A stretch of 64,000 nucleotides of DNA from Heterocephalus glaber (GCF_000247695.1 NW_004624843.1:5672604-5736603), one strand, 5' to 3'. Positions 21,910 to 32,890 are shown, counted from the first letter of the stretch. The notes: a model not told the origin generated them from the sequence alone. Made by a program: numbers and translations.

Positions 21910-22390
21910 TGACTCTTTTATGTTGTTGTTAATTGTTTTATTTTACATCTTAGTGATTTCATCTTTTTTTTTTATTCTTGAAATATTAAAAAAAATTTGC
22001 CAGAGCCACTTTTGTTTGGAGCTGTTTATGGAGACAGTTCTTTGATGTCCCATGTCTTTTTGGTGTTTAGCCTTGTTTTCCCTTTCTTCTCTCATCATTC
22101 TGACCAGGTCCATATAATTTTCAGAGAACAACCCATGGGATGGGGCTCTCAGGTTTCCTGGCTATGATCACCAAGTTTGTGATGGCCGAGTTTCTCATCT
22201 TGCTGCTGCTGTCTTCCTTTCTCCATGTCTAGTTTTGTGTGGTGGTCGGGATCCCAGCAGGAAGTAATGGTGCATCCAGAGGAGATGGAGGAGAGTGGAG
22301 CAGAACCCAGGCTGCAGCCCTCGGGCCTGAAGGGGACCAGAGCCTGGCACTGTAGCAGCTGTGGGCCAGGGCCTTGGCTGAGCTGTGGCC
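21910..22390. other. Intron 1, nothing certain
   Basis: AT-rich until about 22200, then GC-rich unique sequence. No exon was found. Confidence 0.35.
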
Positions 22391-22442
22391 TCAGGAGGAG
22401 GAGGAGGAGGAGGGAGAGGGGAGGGGGAGGAGGGGGAAGAGG
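22391..22442. repeat. (GGA)n purine-rich repeat
   Basis: GGAGGAGGAGGAGGAGG followed by GGGAGAGGGGAGGGGGAGG. Confidence 0.8.
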
Positions 22443-22717
22443 AGCTCAGCCCATGCTGAGCCGAGGAAGGCAGGGTAGGGCCAGTGGCCCAGCACCCCTC
22501 TCCCCACCCCCAGGCCCACCCTGGGCACAGCGCCCCGGACACCAGGCAAGGCGAGAAGGGCAGGGAGGGGTCCAGCACGGTAGGGAAGGTGAAAGAGAAA
22601 TGCTTAGCTTGCTTTTGTGTGTTCTTTCCCTTTATTCTGTTTGCCAGAGGTTTGTCCATTTAGTTTTCTGATAGTCAAGTCACACACTCTTAGGTTTATT
22701 CACCTGTTCTCCTTTTG

Positions 22718-22822
22718 GTATGTGTGTGTATATATGTACATAATTTGTATTTATATATATTTTATTTATATGTTCTTTATTATTGATGTGTTATTGATAT
22801 GTATATTATATATATACATGGG
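22718..22822. repeat. AT-rich (TATA/TGTG) low-complexity
   Basis: TGTGTGTGTATATATGTACA and further TATATATATTTTATTTATAT units before a B1. Confidence 0.6.
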
Positions 22823-22825
22823 GTT

Positions 22826-22974
22826 TTTTTTTTAGACAGGATCTCGCTTTGTAGTTCAGGTTGGCCTTGAACTCACTGTGTAGCCCAGGCTGGACTTGAA
22901 CTTGTGGTGGTCCTCCTGCCTCAGCCTCCCAAGTGCTGGGATCATAGGCGTGTGCCACCACACCTGACCTGGCT
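22826..22974 (-). mobile_element. B1 SINE, full length
   Basis: Both duplicated blocks are present (TTGGCCTTGAACTCACTGTG and GGCTGGACTTGAACTTGTGG), with poly-T at left. Confidence 0.9.
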
Positions 22975-22989
22975 TGTTTTTACATTTTT

Positions 22990-23081
22990 GCTTTTGTTTT
23001 TGTTTTTGGCACCGGGGATAGAACTCTGGTCCTTGCGCTTGCGCAGCAGGTGGCAAAACCACTGAGCTAAATCCCCAGCCC
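22990..23081 (-). mobile_element. ID-type SINE
   Basis: GGCACCGGGGATAGAACTC, CTTGCGCTTGCGCAGCAGG and GAGCTAAATCCCCAGCCC. Flanks TACATTTT and AACATTTT suggest a short target duplication. Confidence 0.88.
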
Positions 23082-23084
23082 AAC

Positions 23085-23640
23085 ATTTTAAAAAATGATT
23101 TCTGTCCAGAGCTAATTCTGCACATTGGAGGCTTGAGATCTGACTTTGCTATTTCTCACCTTCCCTCTCATTTTAAATCCTGTCTCTTCCTCCTGTACAG
23201 CTTTCAGTCTTCCTCCGTGTGAACTTCCCCACTACAGAAGCTGCCGTTTCTGCCTCTGCCTGGTTCCTTCTGCTCTAAACCTCCCCGTTTCTGGCTTCCT
23301 AGCCATTCTCTTTATCTCCTGCTGCTCATTTTCCTCAGTGGATTCTTCCACTTAAATCTTTCCGAGTCTACAAATCAGACTGCTCTTTTTTTCCACCATG
23401 GTTTTTTGGAGCAGTGATGCTGTGTGAGATGGAGAGGACCCCTTGGAGGCCTTGGAGAGACAGTTCTCTTTCTTTTGAGTGGTGATTCCCATAGGTCAGT
23501 GATTTTTCTTGTTTTGGCCAAAGAACTGTCAAGAAATATTAGCTTCTTTTGGAGATGGGAGTGAGTTTCTGCCCAAATTCTCCAACCAAACAATAAAAAG
23601 GACCAGCAGGGATCAGGATGGGACCCCCGAGCCAAGGTCC
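23085..23640. other. Intron 1, nothing recognised
   Basis: Unique sequence with no exon or repeat seen. Confidence 0.4.
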
Positions 23641-23644
23641 AGCC

Positions 23645-23657
23645 GGGGGGGGGGGGG
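23645..23657. repeat. Poly-G run
   Basis: Thirteen consecutive G residues. Confidence 0.9.
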
Positions 23658-23736
23658 CTAGAGTGACACGGGGTGGGGGTGCTCCCTGCAGAGCGCTCAG
23701 TCCTGGGCTTTTGCTGTGACCCAGGATCCTCCCAGC

Positions 23737-23739
<3 letters not shown>

Positions 23740-23785
<46 letters not shown>
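23740..23785. repeat. (CT)n microsatellite
   Basis: About 22 uninterrupted CT units. Confidence 0.95.
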
Positions 23786-23789
<4 letters not shown>

Positions 23790-23937
23790 AGTTAGCAATT
23801 CAAGTTAGCAACTTTTATCTCACCAACGTTATCACTTTCCGACTGAGATTCCTGGAGTTTGGGGTAGTAAACAGCGAACACCCTTATTTCCCTAACATTT
23901 TTTCTTATTTCTATGTTGCACCAAATGGCTATTTTTC

Positions 23938-24122
23938 CCCCAGAACTGGGATTTGCTACCAGGGTTTCACACTGAGCTGCATCCCCAGCCCTTTTTATTT
24001 CTTCCTTTGAGACAGGGTCTCGCTAAGTCCCTGCGTTGTCCAGGCTGGGCTGAACTTTCCGCCTCCCTACCTCAGTTTCCCAGAGTGCCTGGATTACAGG
24101 CGTGTGTTGCCATGCCCAGCCC
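23938..24122 (-). mobile_element. B1-dID dimeric SINE
   Basis: ID half at left (complement shows AGGGTTTCACACTGAGCTGC then ATCCCCAGCCC), joined to a B1 (GAGACAGGGTCTCGCTAAG, then TGGATTACAGGCGTGTG). Confidence 0.8.
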
Positions 24123-24274
24123 CAAATGGCTTTTTGAGTGCAGACTTTGCAGGCCACCCCATCTTGACTATTGCTCAGCCCATCCCTTCCAGAAGTGTCG
24201 AACACTTACTTCACCAAGCATGAGAAAACACCTGCAAACAGGTTAGAAATTGGGCACGGTGCACAGTGAGAGTG

Positions 24275-24450
24275 ACAAAGGGATTTCAAAACCATGATGA
24301 GATGCAGGAAGCTGATTGGCGGAGGAGACGGAAGTGCTAATGAGGCCCTCAGCTTTGAGATTTTGTCTCTGGCTCAAAGCATGCTTCGGGGCCTGTTTGT
24401 CAGGGAATAGTCCTGTGGAGATCGTTTATCTGGGAGAATAAATCAAACAC
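24275..24450. promoter_or_regulatory. Possible blood-type regulatory element in intron 1
   Basis: A repeat-free block with an ETS-like CAGGAAGC next to TGATTGGC, and a GATA-type TTATCT at 24427-24432. Purely motif-based and weak. Confidence 0.25.
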
Positions 24451-24896
24451 TGCAGTGTTCCTTCCTGCTCCCATTTCCCTGCGAGTTCCCACTCACCGAA
24501 CTCTTCCAAAGCACCCTTGCAGTGCGGTCCACCTTCCCACCTCTTTCCGCGGGCTCAGGGCAGCACGTGTTGGCGACCTGACAGTCATGTGGGCACAGCT
24601 GCCCTCCACCCCAACCCTGGGGAGTGGAAAGGACTTCTGCTTTCTGGGTGGGTCCCAGTGGAGATTCCTGAGGTGATCGCTCTGAATGCCACCCAGTCAG
24701 CAAGAGAGGTTACAGCCTCAGCGAGAGCCGGCATCAGCCCTGACGCTTGTCCTAAGTCACCCTCAGGAGCTGGGAAAGGCTGAGTGGGGGCCCTCATCCC
24801 GAAGAACCACGAGCAAGCTGTCAGATTACATTCTAGGGACCAGTTGTCAAACAGTATCTGGCTACGGCTCTGCTTTAAACATTTTTGCCTGTAAGA

Positions 24897-25095
24897 ATGT
24901 GTGTGTGTGTAAGTGTGTAAGTGTATGTGCATACACATGCAATGTTCTATGTGTATCCATGTGTGCACAGGCATGTTACACGTGTGTTTGCAATGTGCAC
25001 ATGCGTATGTGGCATGTGGGCACATGTGCCGTGTGTGCACCAGTACTGTGTGTACACACATGTGTGTGTACATGGAGACCCCACACACACTCAGT
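24897..25095. repeat. TG/CA-rich degenerate simple repeat
   Basis: TGTGTGTGTGTAAGTGTGTA and similar units with many interruptions over about 200 bases. Confidence 0.75.
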
Positions 25096-25099
25096 GGCC

Positions 25100-25780
25100 T
25101 GCAGTTTGGAACCACTGCGCTCCTAAAGGGTGGTGGCCATGATGCCATGTGCTCCCCAAAACTCTAACTGATCCCCACGAGAACAGGCAGAGTCATTAAT
25201 ATCCGCTGAGAGTCGGAGGAGAGAGGCCCTCTCTTCCTGTCCTACCAGCTCTGATTCCGATCTCTGCAATGAAGGCTGTTTCTTTGTTTCCATACATCTG
25301 GGACATCTGGAGAGAGCTGCAGGTCCCACTGCTGCCCTGGGTTACACTGGAGGGGCTTCCTGTTCCCCATGTCCTGTGTCCCCGACTCGAAACCTGTCAC
25401 GCTGTCTGCAGGCCGAGGCTCTGGACCGGCTGGAGCTGTCCTGGCTGGGAAGGAGGAGGGTTACTATCTGCTGGGGAAGTGTCAGAGCCTGAGAGATAAG
25501 ATGGGGCTGGGTGCAGCCAGCTCTGCAGCAGGAGGCTGAGGCTGGAGGCCTGAGGCTGGCAAGAGGATCATAGGGGTTCTGTGTCCCACAGACAGCGCTG
25601 GGAGGCCTGCTTTGCTGCCTCTGATACAGTGATGGTGGTATATTTCAGGCCCAGGAGATAGGACAGGGGTGAAAAGATGGAACAGTGTGATGAGCAGGAA
25701 AGAGGAGAAGAGGCTTTCCCGTGTTGAATGAAGAGAGGGACGCATCGAAGTGACACGTCCCAAAACGTTGTCCGAAATTT
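25100..25780. other. Intron 1, nothing recognised
   Basis: Unique sequence with no exon or repeat seen. Confidence 0.4.
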
Positions 25781-26660
25781 CCTTTAAGCATCCACTGAGT
25801 CAAAGCCATACAATAAAAGATTGCAAATTGGCCACATAAAATTGTAAAACTTCAAGCCAGGCATAGGGGTAAACACATGTAATCCCAGCACTCAGGAGGC
25901 TGAGGCAGGAGGATTGCTGCCAGTTCAAGGCCAGTGTGGGCCTTGAAATGTAAAACTTCTACATAGCTAGAAAAAAAAATACCCAATAAACATTTTTAAA
26001 ATAAGTTAACTCCAAAGGTACTGTAGCAGAGATCAGAGTCTGATAAACAAGCAAAAGAAGATACAAAAACAAAAGTGTAGCAAAGACATGAAATTCAAAG
26101 CAAAATAACAAAACAGGAGAACATGTCGAACATTTCTCATAAAGGCAGAGAGCAAGCTATGGTCTTCCTATCACCTCTTAGATTAAAAGGTCTGATACCA
26201 GCTGGTTGGCAGGGTGTGGGGAAATAGACACTTTCACATCCGGTTAGTAGGAGAGAAGGCGTCAGCCTGGCTGGTTGTTGCTGTCAGAGCACAAAGTGTC
26301 CCCGACTTTTAGCCCCTCCTCCATCTAGTGCTCAGTGACAGTCGCTGATGAACAGCAGCGCTCGTGGCCTTCGGTGTGTGCGTGACACACATTTCCACAC
26401 ACGCACGCATTTCACGACAAGGCTCCTGGTAGATGCCATCTTACCATCAGCCCTGTTTTGCTGGTGGGAAGCATACCCAAGATGTTCACAGCAGAGTTAC
26501 TTACAACGGCAGGAAGCTAGAGACACCGCCCTTCATGGAGGTCCAGTCGAGTGCATGGCTGAATTCCCTGGGATGGAATATGAGGAGGAGGATGATAAAC
26601 CCTGTCTCTCAGTTGGTGGGGGAAGACCTCTGAGATCTTTGTGTTGTTGTTTAAAAAAGC
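25780..26660 (+). mobile_element. Ancient L1M remnants, sense
   Basis: Scattered matches: AATAAAAGATTGCAAATTGG, CTGGTTGGCAGGGTGTGGGG, then GATGTTCACAGCAGAGTTAC. Interrupted by a B1. Confidence 0.4.
25855..25946 (+). mobile_element. B1 SINE, 3'-truncated
   Basis: TGTAATCCCAGCACTCAGGA, GGCTGAGGCAGGAGGATTGC. It stops after the first block. Confidence 0.8.
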
Positions 26661-26667
26661 AAATTTC

Positions 26668-26818
26668 AGTCAAGTATGGTGGCACATACCTGCAATCCCA
26701 GGTACTCAGGAGGCTGAGGCAGGAGGACCACATGATTCTGAGGCCAGCTTGGGCTACAGAATGAGTTCAAGGCCATCCTGAAATACACAGTGAGACCCTG
26801 TCTCAGAAAAATGAAGAT
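26668..26818 (+). mobile_element. B1 SINE
   Basis: AGTATGGTGGCACATACCTG, both duplicated blocks, and end GAGACCCTGTCTCAGAAAAA. Confidence 0.88.
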
Positions 26819-26874
26819 AATAATACATAAAAGTTCTGGAACATTTCACAAACAGAAGTCATAAAGAAATACGA

Positions 26875-26960
26875 GGGCCAGGGATTTAGCCCAGTGGTTC
26901 CGTCAGCTGCCTTACAAGCACAAGGTCCCGAGTTCAATCCCCGGTACCAAAAAAAAAAAT
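26875..26960 (+). mobile_element. ID-type SINE
   Basis: GGGCCAGGGATTTAGCCCAG, CCCGAGTTCAATCCCCGGTA, and an A11 tail. AAATACG is repeated on both sides. Confidence 0.9.
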
Positions 26961-26964
26961 ACGG

Positions 26965-27320
26965 TTGACAGGAGGAGACTTTTACTTTTCATTTCATTTC
27001 TTTCTGTACGGTTTTAATATTTTTCAAATCCCATACAGGTTTTTAAATTGAGCTAAACTGTAACATTTGTTGGCGCTTGGTGGAGGGCCAGAGACATAGA
27101 GGACAAGGGATTCTAGAAGGAAGCATGGTCTCCATGGCAGAGCCTGGCCCCGTTAGGGTCAGCAGGTTCCTGAGCAGACCTAGTGCCGGAAGTGGGTGGG
27201 GTCATGGGCGGAAGTCTGAGACGCTCCCTGTCTCAGCCTGGACCTGCTGGGGCACCTAGGTAGGGCTGTTCTGTTAGGTACTTGGCACAGTTCTTATCAG
27301 AATGTTTGTCTCTTGGGGTG
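26965..27320. other. Intron 1, nothing recognised
   Basis: Unique sequence with no exon or repeat seen. Confidence 0.4.
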
Positions 27321-27322
27321 GA

Positions 27323-27452
27323 GTTGAGACAGGGTCTCACTCTGTAGTTCAGGCTGCCCTTGAACTCACTGTGTAACCTTGAACTCTCAGTGATCCTCCT
27401 GCCTCAGCCTCCCCAGTTCTGGGGTTACAGGTGTGTTCTACCACACCCATCT
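27323..27452 (-). mobile_element. B1 SINE
   Basis: GAGACAGGGTCTCACTCTGT, then both duplicated blocks and TACAGGTGTGTTCTACCAC. It is the last repeat before exon 2. Confidence 0.88.
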
Positions 27453-27454
27453 TC

Positions 27455-27823
27455 AGAATCGCTTCTTATTCCAGCACCCTGTCCTCACCCTTCTCTTGAA
27501 CACCATGGCAGCCAAGAGGCCGGAGAGGCTCTTCCCAACAGTGGGTGCCTGTGGATCAGACCCCATAGTTGTGGGGCACTGAAGGAAAGCAGTGTCCACA
27601 CCCAAAAGACCCCTGCAGCCCTTCCCTGAGGCTCTTCAGGCACTGGGGTGGTAGAAAGGGAGGCCTTGCCCAGGACTGCTGCCTAGGGGCCCCCACACAG
27701 TGGCCAGCCAGCCACGAGGGACAGCGTCCGGATCCCTTGGGCCATGCCAGGGACTCTGTCTTCGCAGCAACACAGGAACTGATGTGTCTGCCAGATTCTG
27801 ATGACATCTTTGATCTATTCCAG
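27455..27823. other. INPP5D: Intron 1, 3' end
   Basis: Unique sequence leading to the exon 2 acceptor, whose pyrimidine-rich TTTGATCTATTCCAG precedes exon 2. Confidence 0.5.
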
Positions 27824-27887
27824 GTACCGTAACTGTGTCTACACTTACAGAATCCTGCCCAGCGAGGAGGACAAGTTCACTGTCCAG
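27824..27887 (+). CDS. INPP5D: INPP5D coding exon 2: SH2 domain, central part
   Basis: A 64-base exon between TATTCCAG and GTAAGC. It completes codon 45 (Leu) and encodes YRNCVYTYRILP through FTVQ, residues 46-66. These are the middle beta strands of the SH2 domain. The exon ends in phase 0. It is short and isolated in about 36 kb of intron, so it is easy to miss by open reading frame search alone. The match to SHIP1 is near-complete, with a few changes (for example SEED for the NEDD of human as I recall it). Confidence 0.96.
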
Positions 27888-28408
27888 GTAAGCTGTCCTG
27901 AGGGGCAGGAGGAGCATGTGTCCCATGTTGCCTGGTCCTCCGCCTCCCAAAGCCCAGGCACAGCTCTGCCCTACCACATGATGGAGCAAGTGTGCCCGGG
28001 GTTATTTGTGCTTGTGAGTGTGCAAAGGGCACAGTGGTGAAGAAAGAAGCCCAGAGGAGAAAAGTCTGTGCTTGTGGTTATGCAATATTTTTCCCTGGCC
28101 CTCGCCAGTGAGGGACAGGAGAGAAGGCTCAGCGGGCGACGGGGCCGAGGGCTGCAGGGCCCACTGGGGTCACCACGCCGAGTCTCACTGCACGGGACTC
28201 AGGGCTGAATTTCAAAAGGAAAAACTGCACTGCTCTGAGCCTGGCAGGACCACCCCGGGCCTGGTCTGTGGGACAAACACAAAGGGCTCTGGCTGACCAC
28301 AGTGGAAGCCAGGGAAGCTATTTTTATCTGGCTGCCTGAACACAGGGGTGGAAGAAGAAGGAAGCACTGGTCTCAGTGTCCTGAGCTGGGTGAGGGAGGC
28401 TTTGGGTG
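27888..28408. other. Intron 2, 5' end, nothing recognised
   Basis: Unique GC-rich sequence after the GTAAGC donor. Confidence 0.4.
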
Positions 28409-28461
28409 AGTGTGTGTGTGTGTGTGTGTGCATGGGTGTGCATGTGTGTTTGTGTGTGTGT
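28408..28461. repeat. (GT)n microsatellite
   Basis: GTGTGTGTGTGTGTGTGTG, broken by CATGGGTGTGCATG. Confidence 0.9.
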
Positions 28462-28605
28462 TACTGAGCCCACAGGGATCATGGGAAGAAGCGCAGAGCG
28501 ACCGGGAGAGACAAGCTTTGGTCACCATGTCACAGAGGCCCAACAAGGAAGCCTAAAGGGTTGAGTTGAAAAGAAAGTAGAAGTGAGCTGCTGCAGAGAG
28601 GATGA

Positions 28606-28748
28606 CCCATAGCCTGTGATCCCAGCACTCAGGAGGTTGAGGCAGGTGGACCTCCAGGAGTTCGAGGCCAGCGTGGGCCACATAGTGGGTTCAAGGCCAG
28701 CCTGAATGACACAGTCAGACCCTGTCTCAAAACACAAACAAGCAAAGA
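28606..28748 (+). mobile_element. B1 SINE
   Basis: CCTGTGATCCCAGCACTCAG, both duplicated blocks, and tail AAACACAAACAAGC. Confidence 0.85.
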
Positions 28749-28754
28749 AAACCC

Positions 28755-29610
28755 TAAAATAGTGTGGTTACCTCTGATGTAGGCGCGTCACCTGCCAGGA
28801 ACACAGCCAGCGCAGGCCAGCGAGCGCCTCAGTGATGCCGCTGTATCCTGGCCTGGGCCAGCGTGAAACCCTCCCCCCCGAGTTCGCAGTGGGGCTCCCT
28901 GAGAGGAGTCACAATGCTTAAGTTGAAAGTTGGCCGGCACCTTTGATCTTTCCCCCTTATGGTTTCTTCTATTCCTTCAAAGCAGAGGAAACTCTAAGTA
29001 TGACTGGAAAAGGCCTGATTCTGTGGCTTTTGTGTGGCACTGTACCCGGGCTTGCGGAGGTGCAGACTGCGGCTGTCTGGAACCCAAGCCCCACTAGCTT
29101 CACACTCTTGCTGCAGTGGCTTCCTGTGACGCTGAGTGGTCCCTGGGATTCGTAAGCGGCTGGCGGCCCTGGTGCCAGGGCAGAGAAAGGTCAGGCTGCT
29201 CCGGGACCTGGGCTCTGAAGCTGGGCCCTGGCCGAGTGCCACCGCCGTGACTCGGCTCCTCGATGCTGGTTGGCGCCCTCTTGGTTCCCAGAGTCCCCAG
29301 GGGAGCTGATTGGTGAGGACCCCAACAACTTTCCCTGCCCGGGCCTCTTCAAGGCCACCGGTCTGTGTGTGACTCAGCTGTCTCAGAGGAGGTGCCCTGA
29401 ATCATGTGGACTGGCATGGCTTCCTCAGGCCACCTCAGCCAGGGCAGCAGTGGGCAGTTTTCACAGAAGGGATCCGGCCCCAGAGGACAGGTCTGCTCCC
29501 AACCCTGGCACCTGGCCTTGAGCAGCTTGGTAGCCAACACTGGACAATAGGATGCCCAGGTGGCCTGGGAGGTTTCCACCTTTAGAATGCACCTTCCCAT
29601 GAAAATACAA
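28755..29610. other. Intron 2, nothing recognised
   Basis: Unique sequence with no exon or repeat seen. Confidence 0.4.
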
Positions 29611-29613
29611 CTC

Positions 29614-29780
29614 CTAGCCAGGTGTGGTGGTGCACACCTGTACTTCCAGGACTTGGGAGGCTGAGGCGGGAGGATCACTGTGTGTTCGAGGCCAGCCTGG
29701 GCTACATAGTGAATTCAGGGCCAGCCTGAACTACAAATGGAGACAGACCCTGACTCAAAAAATAAATAAATAAATAAAAA
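29614..29780 (+). mobile_element. B1 SINE, full length
   Basis: AGCCAGGTGTGGTGGTGCAC, GGCTGAGGCGGGAGGATCAC, and an AAATAAATAAATAAAT tail. Confidence 0.9.
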
Positions 29781-29784
29781 TCAA

Positions 29785-30268
29785 ACAACCAAAAATTCAC
29801 ACCTAAAATAAATGGTGCCAGAGGCCCTAGGAAAGCAAACCGAAGCTCAAGCCTAATTAAGCCCAGTGAGAGGTCCCCAGGGAAGGCTTCAGCAGTTACT
29901 GATGGCTGCTTATTTTAACTCGAGTTCCTCTTTTCATTTTGAGGCAAAAGAAACCCTTACACACTTTCCTGGGCTTAGCGTCAGTTTCTAAATAACTCAT
30001 TCCTCACACCCAAGTCTGTTTGGTGTCCCCAGAACACGGGGCTCTCCAAAGGAGGCAGCTGGCCCCAAGCCGTGCCAAGAGGCCCCAGGGCCTGCTCACC
30101 GGGGCTCTTCCCTGGGGGCTTCTTGTCATCACCAGAGCCACCCACCCTGTAAGTCAGTCTACACCCCCAGGCTGGCCATGGCCCTGCACTTCCTCCGTCC
30201 TTATTCCTAGTGACAGGGGAGATGCCGAACACTGCTGTTAGGACCTCTAATGTGGTTCCACCTGGAGT
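29785..30268. other. Intron 2, nothing recognised
   Basis: Unique sequence with no exon or repeat seen. Confidence 0.4.
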
Positions 30269-30480
30269 GAGGCCAAGGAGGAAGGAAAAAAAGGAGGGAA
30301 TGAGAGGGCATGGAAGGAGAAAGGTAGTGGAGAACGAGGAAAGAAAACATAAAGAAGAAAAAGGAGAAATGGAAAGAGAAAGAATGGGGGAAGGAAAAAA
30401 TAAGAATTCAAGAAAAAATACATTAGGTTAGATGGTGGTATTTTGGACAGAAGAAAAGAAATGGAGTGAGGGGAGAGGCA
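30269..30480. repeat. Polypurine tract (GGAA/GAAA-rich)
   Basis: About 200 bases nearly free of pyrimidines on the plus strand, for example AGGAAGGAAAAAAAGGAGGG and GGAAAGAGAAAGAATGGGGG. Confidence 0.8.
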
Positions 30481-31085
30481 GCTGAGCAGGGGGTGGGGCC
30501 GGAGGGAGATGAGTTGCTCTAGAAGACTCTCAGCAGTACTCAGCGGTGACAGGAAGGAGGCGAATTTCACTGGAGGCCGATGTCCCTTGACTCTGCTCTT
30601 TGGCAGGGGACTCTGTGTCCTCAGGGATCCCTGTGGCCTGTAAGATTGTGAAGCAGTTGTTCCACAGAAGAACCTTCTGGAGCCTTCTGTCCAACCTCAG
30701 GGAGGCCAGAGGAAGGAAGGACGCTCAGCTCAGCTCCTGGGGAAAATGTGTCACACCTGGAGGGGCTTCTTGTAAATCCTGTCTCCTTTTCTGAGCTGGA
30801 AAGGGAAGTGACTTTCTGCTCAGGGAAGTGTGACCATTTGGGGCCCTGACCCAAAGTGAGCTGTCCAGCCCCTGCTGCCTCAGAAGAGGACCTGTGCCTT
30901 GGATCTGGGAGAGTCTGAGGTGACAAGCACCTGCAGAGATGCCGAAGGGAGGCCAGGCCAAGGCAGCCTTCAGACATGTTACATAGACGGCCACATAGCT
31001 GGGACCACATGTGAAGCAAACGTGTCTCTTTAGCTCCACCCTATGCCCTCCATCCCTTGCTCCATTCCCACCAAGAATGAATTGA
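30481..31085. other. Intron 2, nothing recognised
   Basis: Unique sequence with no exon or repeat seen. Confidence 0.4.
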
Positions 31086-31087
31086 AA

Positions 31088-31176
31088 GGGCCAGGGATTT
31101 AGCTCAGTGGTTTTGTCACCTGCTGTGCAAGCGCAAGGACCAGAGTTTGATTCCCGGTACCAAAAAAAAAAAAAAA
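31088..31176 (+). mobile_element. ID-type SINE
   Basis: GGGCCAGGGATTTAGCTCAG, TTTGATTCCCGGTACC, A15 tail. AAGAATGAA flanks both sides. Confidence 0.9.
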
Positions 31177-31208
31177 AGAATGAAACAAAAAATAAAAACT
31201 TTTCATGA

Positions 31209-31402
31209 TAGCTGGGCATGGTGGCATGGGCCTGTCATCTCAGCCCTCTGGGAGGCTGAGGCAGGAGAATTTTAAGTTAGAGCCCAGTCTGGGCAACTTA
31301 GTGACTTGCTGAGACCCTGTGTCAAAATAAAAAATAAAGGATTGGGGCTGTAGCTCAGGGCAAACGACCTGGGTTTGATCCCCTGTACATGAACAAAAAA
31401 CT
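31209..31402 (+). mobile_element. B1-dID dimeric SINE
   Basis: B1 monomer (AGCTGGGCATGGTGGCATGG to GACCCTGTGTC), an AAAATAAAAAATAAAGG linker, then an ID half (GGGGCTGTAGCTCAGGGC, GGGTTTGATCCCCTGTAC). Confidence 0.85.
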
Positions 31403-31404
31403 GC

Positions 31405-31960
31405 CTATGATCTCCCTCTCTGTGAAATTCCTGTGCTTCCTGAGGCTGAGATCGTATCCTGGATGTGAAGTCAGGTCAGTGGTATCATGGGCTTTAACAC
31501 ACATTTAGATGAAAAAGGGAGTTGGAAGTTATCTGTCCCATAGGCTCTTGGGCTGCTTTTCCTGGATGTAGAAAGAAGCCCTGAGGACAGGAGCCAGCCC
31601 CAAGCTCTCAGAAGAGACTCGAGCCTTGGGCTGCTGGTCTTTGTCGCTGGCTGTCATGCTACTCCAGGCAGCTCGGCTTTAGGGAGCAAAAGAGCAGGCG
31701 CTCTCGGGGCTGTTCCGTCACAAGGTCGGCAGTTGGGCCATTGTTATTAAGCTCAGGAAGCGGGTGGCAGCTGCTACTGTTCCGCGTGAAGTCAAGATTC
31801 CGCCTGAGCCACCCGGCAAAGGATGTGGCTGGAGCTCAGCTTCCTGAAGTCACACAAGAGGGGGCTGAGAGGCCTCAGGCGACAGAAAGTAGTGTGGCCA
31901 GAGCCAGAGGACAGCAGGGCACAGGTTCCTTTATGTCATGACCACCTCATTCTAGGAGCT
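31405..31960. other. Intron 2, nothing recognised
   Basis: Unique sequence with no exon or repeat seen. Confidence 0.4.
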
Positions 31961-31983
31961 TGGTTTTGTATTTTGCTTTTGTT

Positions 31984-32118
31984 TTATTGTTTGTTTGTTT
32001 GTTTGTTTGTTTGTTTGAAACAGGGTCTCGCTATGTATTCCAGGCTGCCCTTGAATTCACTATGGAGCCCAGGCTGGCCTTGAACTCACAGTAATTCTCC
32101 TGCCTCGGCCTCCCTCTC
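31984..32118 (-). mobile_element. B1 SINE, 5'-truncated, with (GTTT)n tail
   Basis: (GTTT)7 tail at left, GGGTCTCGCTATGTATTCC and TTCTCCTGCCTCGGCCTCCC. The head after the first block is missing. Confidence 0.85.
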
Positions 32119-32119
32119 T

Positions 32120-32530
32120 GGTTTTTGAATATGCTCTTATTCTAGCTTGTCTGGTTTCTTTCTCAGAACCTCCATAGAAAGCTGAGTCCCCTCATTTTTC
32201 TGGCCTTCTGGGGCACATGTGCCTTTGTGACCAGGCCACCCCCAACCTTCTCTTGTGTGGCTGTAGAGCTCCCAGTCCTCTCCCAGGGGTCTTAGAGAAT
32301 TCCAAGTGAAATCATATCCATGCTGTTTGTCATCTGTGCCTCAAATGACTGTCTTCTTTTTCTTCCCATCCCCCTGGCCATCTTGTTCCTGCTTCTCTGT
32401 GTCCCAGAGACTTTTGGTCCACTTTGCCTAGATAGTGACTCTGTTTCTTTTTCTGTTGTCCCAAATATCACAGGGCTGATACTTGTCTCATGTGTTGGTG
32501 GGTTTAGACTAGGGAATAGAATGCAAGTGT
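32120..32530. other. Intron 2, nothing recognised
   Basis: Unique sequence with no exon or repeat seen. Confidence 0.4.
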
Positions 32531-32574
32531 AATCAATGAGATGTGAGGGGAAGCATTCTATGGGGCTTCTAATA

Positions 32575-32890
32575 AGAGCCTATCTGTCTTAGGATGAAAT
32601 GGCCCTATTTCTACCTTTAGAAGCTATCACAGGATATGATAGCTGGAGCTGCTGCCACCATCTTGCAATCATGAGGCAAGGTAGCCAGAGAGTGAGGCTA
32701 ACACACAGATGGCAGAGCAGAAAGGTGAAATGAACCTGAGTACTTGATGATGCCACTGAATTGGGGAAACAAATAACCAGCCTGGAAGGCACTCTAGCTC
32801 TAGACTTCTGGTTTGGTGAGATAATTAATACCTTCTTCAAGTAATCCAATAGGGTTTTCTGTTACCTGCAGTTACAAGTATCCTAACCTA
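32575..32890 (+). mobile_element. Old LTR-like element (MaLR/MLT1 type)
   Basis: LTR-like pattern: GAGCTGCTGCCACCATCTTG, GATGGCAGAGCAGAAAGGTG, TTGATGATGCCACTGAATTG, GAGATAATTAATACC, and end GTTTTCTGTTACCTGCAG. No viral genes are present. The family assignment is tentative. Confidence 0.5.
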
